Source: Dehalococcoidia bacterium
GTDB taxonomy: Bacteria; Chloroflexota; Dehalococcoidia; UBA3495
Direction: 5' to 3'
Length of the DNA stretch: 5,075 bases
NCBI GenBank assembly: GCA_002708395.1
Contig: PANP01000031.1
Span: forward strand, 20,312 to 25,386
Every line of letters begins with the position of its first letter. Positions within the stretch are counted from its first letter, which is position 1. Below are positions 1 to 5,075 of this stretch, one piece after another. Made by a program: the position numbers and the translations under genes. The notes below the pieces were generated by a model. It saw only the letters and a list, made by a program, of their open reading frames with translations, ran no database searches and had not been told where the DNA came from.

Positions 1-857
1 GTTTTGGACGGGTCCAGGACTTCGACTAATCCGGCCTCGGTCATTTCAAATACACCCACCTCGTCGGTGGATCCGAAGCGGTTCTTGGCGCACCGCAGTA
101 ACCGAAAAGCGCCGAACTCCTGGGATTCCAAGTAGGTGACCACGTCCACCATGTGTTCCAGGACTTTCGGTCCTGCCACCGAGCCGTCTTTAGTCACGTG
201 TCCGGCCAGCAACACCGGGACCTGCCGGGCTTTGGACCAACGCATCAACCTCAGTCCGGCTTCCCGTATCTGCACTACGCTGCCCGGACCTGAGGGCGCG
301 TCCCGGCTGTAAAGAGTTTGGACCGAATCTATGATGGCCAGACCGGGCCGGGATTCTTCCAATCTGTTGACCACTGCGTCCACGTCGGTTTCCGACAGCA
401 GAAAAACCCCTTCTCCGGCGAACCCCAACCGCTCCGAGCGCAGCTTTATCTGCTGAGGCGACTCCTCTCCGGACACGTAGAGCACGGTGCGGCCGGAGGC
501 GGCCATATCTTTGGCGACTTGAAGGAGTAATGTGGATTTGCCGACCCCAGGCTCGCCCGCCAGCAATATCACCGAGCCGGGCACGATGCCGCCGCCAAGC
601 ACGCGGTTGAGCTCTTGGCAGGGAGACTCGATGCGGCGCTGGCTGTCCAACTCTAGGCTGGACAGCTCTTGAACGGGTTCGGCCTGGGCAGGGGTCCAAC
701 TGGAGTTGGCAGCGCTGCTCATGGCCGGAGTGGTTTCCACCAGGGGTTGCCCGGATCCGCAGGTCGGGGCGGGGCAGAAGCCCATCCATTTAGGGCTTTC
801 GTAGCCGCAATCGCGGCAAAAGAATACAGTGCGGGGCCGCTCTCTGGGACGGGTCAC
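1..857 (-). CDS. radA: DNA repair protein RadA (Sms), N-terminal 285 residues, truncated by window edge
   Basis: RadA is a RecA-like ATPase that assists homologous recombination and branch migration during DNA repair; it acts in the cytoplasm on recombination intermediates. Translation from GTG at 857 gives, in order: a zinc-finger-like N-terminus (C14, C17, C28, C33, with the family phrase CGYESPKW at 17-24), a linker, Walker A GEPGVGKS at 101-108, VSGEES just after it, a Walker B aspartate near D177 (AIIDSVQTL), LAGHVTKDG at 217-225, and the RadA signature KNRFG at 258-262. These positions match the roughly 450-460 residue family, so the C-terminal Lon-like domain lies beyond the left edge. 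The GTG start is chosen because GGGAGGAGG ends 7 bases upstream; an in-frame GTG further upstream would put that site inside the gene. The gene lies downstream of clpC on the same strand, behind a hairpin and its own -10 element. One oddity is that the second cysteine pair is C-x4-C. Identity is near certain. Confidence 0.97.
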   Translation of the reverse strand, partial: MTRPRERPRTVFFCRDCGYESPKWMGFCPAPTCGSGQPLVETTPAMSSAANSSWTPAQAEPVQELSSLELDSQRRIESPCQELNRVLGGGIVPGSVILLAGEPGVGKSTLLLQVAKDMAASGRTVLYVSGEESPQQIKLRSERLGFAGEGVFLLSETDVDAVVNRLEESRPGLAIIDSVQTLYSRDAPSGPGSVVQIREAGLRLMRWSKARQVPVLLAGHVTKDGSVAGPKVLEHMVDVVTYLESQEFGAFRLLRCAKNRFGSTDEVGVFEMTEAGLVEVLDPSK

Positions 858-864
858 CGGCCTT

Positions 865-873
865 CCTCCTCCC
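865..873 (-). promoter_or_regulatory. radA ribosome binding site
   Basis: The minus strand reads GGGAGGAGG, ending 7 bases before the GTG at 857. This strong Shine-Dalgarno match decides the GTG start, since there is no in-frame ATG nearby: the upstream ATGs at 898, 895 and 933 are out of frame. Confidence 0.85.
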
Positions 874-931
874 TGCAACACGAATCGCTGGACATCATCG
901 GCGGAGATGACGTTCGGGGTTGACCCGGCTC

Positions 932-940
932 ATTATAACA
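932..940 (-). promoter_or_regulatory. Extended -10 promoter for radA
   Basis: The minus strand reads TGTTATAAT, a full TGn extended -10 with a perfect TATAAT (937 to 932). No good -35 is seen: the hexamers at 15-17 bp spacing (for example TTTAGC at 958-953) are weak and fall inside the hairpin after clpC. Extended -10 promoters tolerate a poor -35. Transcription would start near 925, giving a leader of about 65-70 bases. The call rests on sequence match only. Confidence 0.6.
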
Positions 941-943
941 GCG

Positions 944-969
944 GAAGGCCCCGCTAAAGCGGGGCCTTC
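944..969 (-). terminator. Hairpin downstream of clpC, probable terminator
   Basis: A perfect 11-bp stem, GAAGGCCCCGC paired with GCGGGGCCTTC, closes a 4-base loop and begins 36 bases after the clpC stop. Stem strength and position suggest the end of the clpC transcript. However, the following minus-strand bases (CGCTGTTATAAT) are not a U-tract, so termination may be partial or the stem may instead protect the 3-prime end of the mRNA. The stem also overlaps the upstream part of the radA promoter. Confidence 0.6.
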
Positions 970-1005
970 TGTCAGTGCGAATTGATTGCCGACCGGATCT
1001 GAGAT

Positions 1006-3531
1006 TTACGCTGGCGATGCCGCCTCAACCTGCGCCTCGTCGTCGGAGCTTGTCTCCTCGTCGTCGGCTTTGGTCACTTCGGCTTTGCCCTTGTTGCGAA
1101 TCACTATCACGTCGTCTTCCAAGTCCACGATCGCTATATCCCCGTCGTTCAAACGGCCACTCAGGACCTCATCGGACAGAGCGTCTTCGACCTCGTTCTG
1201 TATCAAGCGGCGCAACGGGCGGGCACCCAATACCGGATCGAATCCCTTTTCGCCCAGGTGTTGCTTAGCTGCTTCGGTCAGCTCCAAGCCAATCTTTTTC
1301 TCGTCCAGCTCCGCCCTGACCTGGTCCATCATCAGATCGACGATGGCATGAATCTCTTCCTTGGTGAGTTGGTGGAACACCACCGTGGCGTCGATACGGT
1401 TTAGGAACTCTGGTCGGAAGAAGCGTTTGACTTCCTCCATGACCTTGTCCTTCATCCGGTCGTAGGCGGCGGCCTCAGTCTGAGCATCGTCGCTCTTGAC
1501 CGTGAAGCCCAGGGTCGTTTCCCGTTTGATTAAGTCCGACCCCAGGTTGCTGGTCATAACCAGGATGGAGTTTCTGAAGTCGACCCGGCGCCCGCGAGCG
1601 TCGGTCAACTGTCCAGCGTCGAAAATCTGCAACAGGATGTTGAAGACATCCGGATGGGCCTTCTCAATCTCATCCAGCAGGACTGCGCAGTAGTTTTTCC
1701 TGCGGACACCCTCGGTAAGCTGTCCACCCTCGTCGTATCCAACGTATCCGGGAGGAGCGCCGATCAATCGGGCTACCGTGTGCCGTTCTTGAAATTCGGA
1801 CATATCCAAGCGAATCATCGCGTCGTCGTTGCCAAACATGAACTCGGCCATGGCGCGAACCAACTCGGTCTTGCCGACTCCGGTGGGCCCCAGGAACATG
1901 AATACGCCGATGGGCCTGCGTTGGTCTTTCAGCCCAGCCCTAGCCCGCCGCACCGACTTGGCGATGTTGACGATGGCTTCGTCCTGGCCGATTATGCGCT
2001 TGTGAAGCTCCTGCTCCATGTTAACCAGGCGCTCTGTCTCTTCCGCAGCCAGACGGGTAACCGGAATCCCGGTCCACATACTGACTACTTCTGCTATGTC
2101 TTCTTCAGTGACCACCGCCCGGTCCTTGCCGCGGCCTTCCTGCCACTCCTTTTCCAGAGTGTCCAGATCTTCGCTGTGCCGCAATTCCCGGTCCCGTAGT
2201 TCGGCCGCCGCCTCGTACTGCTGAGAGGCAATGGCTTCGTCTTTGTCCTTGCGTACCTGTTCCAGGACTTCCATGGCGTCTTTTACCGCCGTCGGAGTAA
2301 CACTACCCCGGAGACGTACCCTGGAGCCGGCTTCGTCTATCAAGTCGATGGCTTTGTCGGGCAAGAAACGGTCCGGTATGAACCGTGACGCCAAGGTAGC
2401 AGCGGACCTGATGGCCTCGTCCGTGATGTCTACCTTGTGATGGTCTTCGTAGCGGCTCCTGACACCCATGAGTATCGACACGGTGTCTTCGTTGGAGGGT
2501 TCTTCCACGCGAACCGGCTGTAGACGCCGTTCCAGCGCGGGATCCCTCTCTACGTACTTGCGGTAGTCGTCCAACGTGGTGGCGCCGATGCACTGCAACT
2601 CACCGCGAGCCAGAGATGGCTTGAGGATGTTGGAGGCGTCGACCGCTCCTTCCGCTGCTCCTGCTCCGACGATCGTGTGAATCTCATCGATAAACAGAAC
2701 GCAGTTACCGGAGGCCTTGATTTCTTCGATTACTTTCTTCAGGCGTTCTTCGAACTCACCGCGGTATTTGGTACCGGCAACCAGAGCGCCCATATCCAGG
2801 GTGACCAAGCGCTTGCCTTGGAGGGTCTCCGGAACATCTCCGGAACCGATGCGCTGGGCCAATGCTTCAACGATGGCGGTCTTGCCAACGCCGGGTTCGC
2901 CCACCAAAACAGGATTGTTCTTGGTGCGCCGGCTGAGGATCTGCACGACGCGTTGAATCTCTTGCTCCCGGCCAATCACGGGGTCCAATTTGTCGCTCCG
3001 GGCGGCCACGGTGAGGTCCACGCCCAATTGGTCAAGCGTGGGGGTACGGGAAGTGCTGCGGGAACCTTGGCTACTGCCGCTTCCGGAACTGTGGCTCAGG
3101 ATGCGGTGAGTCTCGGCCCGGACCTTGTCCAGGGTGACACCCAGGCTTTCCAGAACCCCGGCGGCGACGCCCTCACCCTCGCGCAATAGCCCGATGAGGA
3201 GGTGTTCGGTGCCGATATAGGTATGGTTCATCCGGCGGGCTTCGTCTACGGCCAGTTCGACCACTTTCTTGGCCCGGGGAGTTAATCCGATCTCGCCTTG
3301 GGCAGGCTTCTCGCCGCGCCCGATGATAAATTCGACGGCGGACCGGACCTTGCTCAGGTCCACCTCAAGGCTGGAAAGAACGCGAGCGGCTACTCCTTCG
3401 GTTTCCCTGACCAGACCTAGGAGAATATGCTCGGTCCCGATGTAGTTGTGGTTAAACCGCTGGGCTTCTTCTTGTGCTAAGGATAGAACCCGGCGTGCTC
3501 TTTCGGAGAATTTCTCGAACCTGCTTCCCAT
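1006..3531 (-). CDS. clpC: ATP-dependent Clp protease ATP-binding subunit ClpC
   Basis: ClpC is a Hsp100 AAA+ unfoldase that forms hexamers and feeds proteins to the ClpP peptidase; it serves general and stress proteolysis in the cytoplasm. The 841-residue protein is full length. Two Clp_N repeats lie at about 4-70 and 80-145. The D1 ATPase has Walker A GEPGVGKT 211-218, pore loop KYRG 255-258, Walker B VLFIDE 278-283 and arginine finger R335/R336. A UVR-type coiled coil lies at about 427-465. D2 has Walker A GPTGVGKT 548-555, pore loop GYVGYDEGG 595-603, Walker B VLLDE 617-621, sensor-1 N662, arginine finger R712 and sensor-2 GAR 769-771. The tripeptide LGF at 674-676 sits where the ClpP-docking loop is found, so it should work with ClpP. 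The UVR middle region and absence of a long ClpB-type M domain separate it from ClpB. The tail from about 815 is acidic and low in complexity. The ATG start has AGGAG 7 bases upstream. No CtsR, McsA or McsB gene lies next to it. Confidence 0.98.
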   Translation of the reverse strand: MGSRFEKFSERARRVLSLAQEEAQRFNHNYIGTEHILLGLVRETEGVAARVLSSLEVDLSKVRSAVEFIIGRGEKPAQGEIGLTPRAKKVVELAVDEARRMNHTYIGTEHLLIGLLREGEGVAAGVLESLGVTLDKVRAETHRILSHSSGSGSSQGSRSTSRTPTLDQLGVDLTVAARSDKLDPVIGREQEIQRVVQILSRRTKNNPVLVGEPGVGKTAIVEALAQRIGSGDVPETLQGKRLVTLDMGALVAGTKYRGEFEERLKKVIEEIKASGNCVLFIDEIHTIVGAGAAEGAVDASNILKPSLARGELQCIGATTLDDYRKYVERDPALERRLQPVRVEEPSNEDTVSILMGVRSRYEDHHKVDITDEAIRSAATLASRFIPDRFLPDKAIDLIDEAGSRVRLRGSVTPTAVKDAMEVLEQVRKDKDEAIASQQYEAAAELRDRELRHSEDLDTLEKEWQEGRGKDRAVVTEEDIAEVVSMWTGIPVTRLAAEETERLVNMEQELHKRIIGQDEAIVNIAKSVRRARAGLKDQRRPIGVFMFLGPTGVGKTELVRAMAEFMFGNDDAMIRLDMSEFQERHTVARLIGAPPGYVGYDEGGQLTEGVRRKNYCAVLLDEIEKAHPDVFNILLQIFDAGQLTDARGRRVDFRNSILVMTSNLGSDLIKRETTLGFTVKSDDAQTEAAAYDRMKDKVMEEVKRFFRPEFLNRIDATVVFHQLTKEEIHAIVDLMMDQVRAELDEKKIGLELTEAAKQHLGEKGFDPVLGARPLRRLIQNEVEDALSDEVLSGRLNDGDIAIVDLEDDVIVIRNKGKAEVTKADDEETSSDDEAQVEAASPA

Positions 3532-3538
3532 ACTAATG

Positions 3539-3543
3539 CTCCT
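3539..3543 (-). promoter_or_regulatory. clpC ribosome binding site
   Basis: The minus strand reads AGGAG 7 bases before the ATG at 3531, supporting that start. Confidence 0.75.
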
Positions 3544-3657
3544 GGTGGTGAAGGTGAGTTCCCTCTACCGCTGGAGTGTCTCCGTATTGGGTTTGTGGCC
3601 GCACTGCAACTGGCATCCACTATCCCTTCCGCTTCGTCCACCCCACTCGCTATCCAC

Positions 3658-3690
3658 CAAGCTCCGGGGAACCGAGAGCGCCGGAGCTTG
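3658..3690 (-). promoter_or_regulatory. Hairpin in the clpC leader
   Basis: A perfect 10-bp stem (CAAGCTCCGG paired with CCGGAGCTTG) encloses a 13-base loop. It lies about 20-50 bases into the predicted clpC transcript and about 127 bases before the start codon. It is not followed by a U-tract on the minus strand, so an attenuator of the simple intrinsic type is not supported. It could stabilise the 5-prime end or be part of a regulatory leader; I do not recognise a known riboswitch class. On the plus strand it is followed by CCCTTTT, so weak termination of opposing transcription is also possible. Confidence 0.5.
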
Positions 3691-3714
3691 CCCTTTTCCA
3701 ATGCTAGAGGCTCA

Positions 3715-3743
3715 ATTATAAATCGGGCCCATCGTTGTGTAAA
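3715..3743 (-). promoter_or_regulatory. Sigma-70 type promoter for clpC
   Basis: On the minus strand TTTACA (3743-3738, 5 of 6 matches to consensus) is separated by exactly 17 bp from a perfect TATAAT (3720-3715). The predicted start near 3708 gives a leader of about 175 bases before the clpC ATG. I saw no CIRCE (TTAGCACTC-N9-GAGTGCTAA), HAIR-type (CTTGAGT/ACTCAAG) or CtsR-type heptad repeat around it, so heat-shock repressor control is not evident here. Confidence 0.75.
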
Positions 3744-3820
3744 GGTATAATGCCGCGTTTTAGGCGGAGGTGAAGCTGGATTGGGTTGTTGCAGGTGCCG
3801 TGGCTGAGAGCCTGGCCACA

Positions 3821-3886
3821 GGTTCCAAACGGGGATCTACCGAAGATTCCGAGGCCTTCGCAAGGCCATGATTCCGTGTTTGGACC
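3821..3886 (-). other. Long imperfect hairpin in the 5S-clpC spacer
   Basis: Arms at 3821-3830 and 3878-3886 pair over 9 bp with one bulged base (plus strand GGTTCCAAAC with GTTTGGACC). Inside, GGATC pairs with GATTCC with one bulge, and the tip holds a perfect 6-bp stem GGCCTT-CGC-AAGGCC at 3853-3867. On the minus strand it starts about 24 bases after the 5S 3-prime end. It could be a processing or termination element for the 5S precursor or a separate small RNA; no U-tract follows. The remainder of the spacer (about 3744-3820) contains only short stems such as GGCT-GAG-AGCC at 3802-3812 and no gene that I recognise. Confidence 0.45.
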
Positions 3887-3909
3887 AGTTCAAAGAGTAG
3901 ATTAATACC

Positions 3910-4026
3910 CCCCGGCGGTGACCTATTTTCCCACCCCGTCACCAAGGCAGTATCGTCGGCGCTGCAGCGTTTCACTACCGTGTTCGGGATGGGAACGGGT
4001 GGGTCCGCTGCGCTAGAACCACCAGG
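3910..4026 (-). rRNA. rrf: 5S ribosomal RNA
   Basis: The minus strand gives a complete 5S rRNA of about 117 bases. Terminal helix I forms between the 5-prime end CCTGGTGG (4026-4019) and the 3-prime end CCGCCGGG (3918-3911), using Watson-Crick and G-U pairs. The hallmark loop CCATCCCGAACAC is at 3992-3980, preceded by CCCGTT, and the 3-prime half carries the usual AATAGGTCACCGCCGG pattern. 5S rRNA is a component of the large ribosomal subunit. No 23S rRNA sequence lies upstream: the sequence there is AT-rich intergenic DNA with its own promoter. The exact mature ends may differ by one to three bases. Confidence 0.95.
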
Positions 4027-4042
4027 AAGTAAATCTAAAAAG

Positions 4043-4071
4043 AGTATGCACTATTTTTCACAACCTGGCAA
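4043..4071 (-). promoter_or_regulatory. Promoter for the solitary 5S rRNA gene
   Basis: On the minus strand TTGCCA (4071-4066, 5 of 6 to consensus) is followed at exactly 17 bp by CATACT (4048-4043, 4 of 6). Transcription would start near 4036, about 10 bases before the 5S 5-prime end. The AT-rich surroundings fit a strong rRNA promoter. An imperfect dyad, AAAAA-n-AGT-ATGC-ACT-n-TTTTT at 4037-4058, overlaps the -10. Confidence 0.6.
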
Positions 4072-4341
4072 TAGTATTTACATACCAAAGATGTAGCAAT
4101 ACTGGGGTAATAAGTCGGCGGGTATATTCGGAGGAATGTGCCGTTTGATGAAGTCTTACTACTAGATGACGGGTTACTATATGATGCTGGAATGCAGGCA
4201 TGACGATAGAGGGATTCTGTAGAGTGTTTACGGAGAGATAATCGATTAGATGTATAGGTGTTTTCCCCGTTGACTTCCACTTCAAGTTACTGATAGAGTC
4301 GATTGAACATAAATCGTAATTTGTAGTCGAGGTAAGTGGCG
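4072..4341. other. AT-rich intergenic region between divergent 5S and guaB3
   Basis: Counting G and C by eye over 4021-4320 gives about 39 percent, against about 58 percent in a sampled stretch of the adjacent guaB3 gene. Two overlapping minus-strand reading frames of 75-81 codons occur here, but they lack a ribosome binding site and a recognisable family, and one runs through the 5S promoter to near the 5S gene. I see no tRNA, no 23S sequence and no convincing gene. A possible guaB3 promoter on the plus strand is TTGACT at 4270-4275 with a poor -10, GATAGA at 4292-4297 (16 bp spacing); another candidate -10 is CATAAA at 4308-4313. Both are weak. Confidence 0.5.
4329..4332 (+). promoter_or_regulatory. 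guaB3 ribosome binding site
   Basis: GAGG lies 9 bases before the ATG at 4342. An in-frame GTG at 4336 would be only 3 bases from this site, which favours the ATG. Confidence 0.6.
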
Positions 4342-5075
4342 ATGCCGAGACGCCTGTTTAAGGAACTGGAAAGGTCCTACGGCTTTGATGAAGTGGCGAT
4401 CGTTCCGGGCCAGGTGACCATTAACCCGGATCTGACCTCGACCAAGCTGACCATCGGTGACCTCACCTTTGACATCCCCGTTATGGCGTCTGCTATGGAC
4501 GGCGCCGTATCTCCCCACTTCGCAACTCTGATGCATGATATGGGCGGTCTTGGCGTTCTCAACGCCGAGGGACTGTACACTCGATACGAGGACCCCTATT
4601 CGGTTCTCGAAGAGATTATGTCCATCCCCCAGTCAGAGATTACCGAGCATCTTCAGCAGGTGTATTCCGAACCGATTCAAGAGCACCTGGTGGCAGAGCG
4701 AGTTCAGGAGATTCGAAAGACCGGCGCAACGTGCGCCGTCTCGTTCACTCCCCAGAATACCAAGCGCATGTCCCCCGTGGCCGTGGAGGCTGGGGCGGAC
4801 ATGGTGGTGGTGCAGTCAACAGTAACCACCGCAAGGCATATGTCCCGCAGCTACCGCGGACTGATTTTCTCCGAGATGGTCAGCTCCCTCAAAGTTCCGG
4901 TAGTGGTTGGCAACTGCGTAACTTATTCCGTAGCTCAAGAACTGATGGAGACCGGTATCGACGGCATACTGGTCGGTGTCGGACCCGGAGCAGCCTGCAC
5001 GACCAGGGAAGTAGTCGGGGTAGGCGTCCCTCAAGTAACAGCCACGTTGGAATGCGCTGCTGCCCGTGAAGACTA
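4342..5075 (+). CDS. guaB3: GuaB3-type IMP dehydrogenase-family protein, N-terminal 244 residues, truncated by window edge
   Basis: This is a TIM-barrel enzyme of the IMP dehydrogenase / GMP reductase family, acting in guanine nucleotide metabolism in the cytoplasm. Seen in the translation: IPVMASAMDGAVSP at about 45-58, the substrate-side strand; GGLGVLNAEGLYTRYEDP at 68-85, a pattern I associate with GuaB3; and the active-site loop GPGAACTTREVVGVGVPQ from 214, with catalytic cysteine C219. Only about 40 residues separate the early barrel strands from the following one (VQEIRKTGATCAVSF, 121-135), so the tandem CBS regulatory insert of classical GuaB is missing. GuaB3 proteins are about 370-390 residues, so roughly the last third, including the flap that helps separate dehydrogenase from reductase activity, is outside the window. 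The retained cysteine and loop suggest IMP or GMP chemistry is intact. The reading frame is open from ATG 4342 to the right edge. It is transcribed divergently from the 5S gene. Family is secure; the exact reaction is not. Confidence 0.9.
   Translation, partial: MPRRLFKELERSYGFDEVAIVPGQVTINPDLTSTKLTIGDLTFDIPVMASAMDGAVSPHFATLMHDMGGLGVLNAEGLYTRYEDPYSVLEEIMSIPQSEITEHLQQVYSEPIQEHLVAERVQEIRKTGATCAVSFTPQNTKRMSPVAVEAGADMVVVQSTVTTARHMSRSYRGLIFSEMVSSLKVPVVVGNCVTYSVAQELMETGIDGILVGVGPGAACTTREVVGVGVPQVTATLECAAARED

Noticed and set aside
190..789. A 199-codon minus-strand open frame
   Set aside because: It overlaps radA in another frame; its arginine- and glycine-rich composition is that of a GC-rich shadow, while the radA frame carries all the family motifs.
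2677..3189. A 170-codon plus-strand frame opposite clpC
   Set aside because: It is antisense to the conserved ClpC D1 domain and N-domain, with no independent support.
3746..3751. A plus-strand TATAAT upstream of the spacer
   Set aside because: No acceptable -35 at 16-18 bp and no recognised downstream product; kept only as a chance -10 match.
3791..3845. Possible TPP riboswitch because of GGTGCC and GGCTGAGAG on the plus strand
   Set aside because: The other conserved halves of the TPP aptamer (GAACCTGA and the CCAGCG region) are missing, and no thiamine gene follows.
3770..3871. A 33-codon plus-strand frame from GTG in the 5S-clpC spacer
   Set aside because: It has only a weak ribosome site, no known family, and overlaps the structured spacer; coding is not supported.
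3760..3975. A 71-codon minus-strand frame
   Set aside because: It begins inside the 5S rRNA gene and runs through the spacer hairpin, so it is a chance frame.
4035..4285. Two overlapping minus-strand frames of 75-81 codons
   Set aside because: They are rich in serine and tyrosine, have no ribosome site or family match, and cross the 5S promoter; probably chance frames in AT-rich DNA.

Overview
The window holds conserved bacterial chromosomal housekeeping genes, and I see no mobile element, CRISPR array or phage module. Layout from left to right: the N-terminal part of radA (minus strand, running off the left edge); a short gap with a hairpin and an extended -10 promoter; a complete clpC (minus); a leader and structured spacer of about 380 bases; a 5S rRNA gene (minus); an AT-rich intergenic region; and the first two thirds of a guaB3-type IMP dehydrogenase-family gene (plus, running off the right edge).

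The likely source is a Chloroflexota bacterium, perhaps Dehalococcoidia or SAR202-like. This is inference, resting on four things: moderately high coding GC, a CBS-less GuaB3, a UVR-containing ClpC followed by RadA, and a 5S gene not linked to a 23S gene. Actinobacteria and Cyanobacteria also carry GuaB3 and ClpC and cannot be excluded from this sequence alone.

clpC and radA form the conserved tail of the arrangement known in Firmicutes (ctsR-mcsA-mcsB-clpC-radA). Here the upstream regulatory genes are absent: a 5S rRNA gene lies directly upstream of clpC. clpC has its own near-consensus sigma-70 promoter (TTTACA, 17 bp, TATAAT) and a leader of about 175 bases containing a perfect 10-bp hairpin. 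A strong GC hairpin follows clpC, and radA has its own extended -10 promoter just beyond it, so the two genes look at least partly uncoupled.

The 5S gene is the most unusual item. Its upstream side holds no 23S sequence, only an AT-rich region with a good promoter (TTGCCA, 17 bp, CATACT) placed to start transcription about 10 bases before the mature 5S end. Downstream lies a long imperfect hairpin and no obvious U-tract terminator, so 5S transcription could run on toward clpC. The guaB3-like gene is transcribed divergently from the 5S gene across the AT-rich region. I found no convincing new multi-gene system; the best leads are the solitary 5S unit, its structured 3-prime spacer and the clpC leader.
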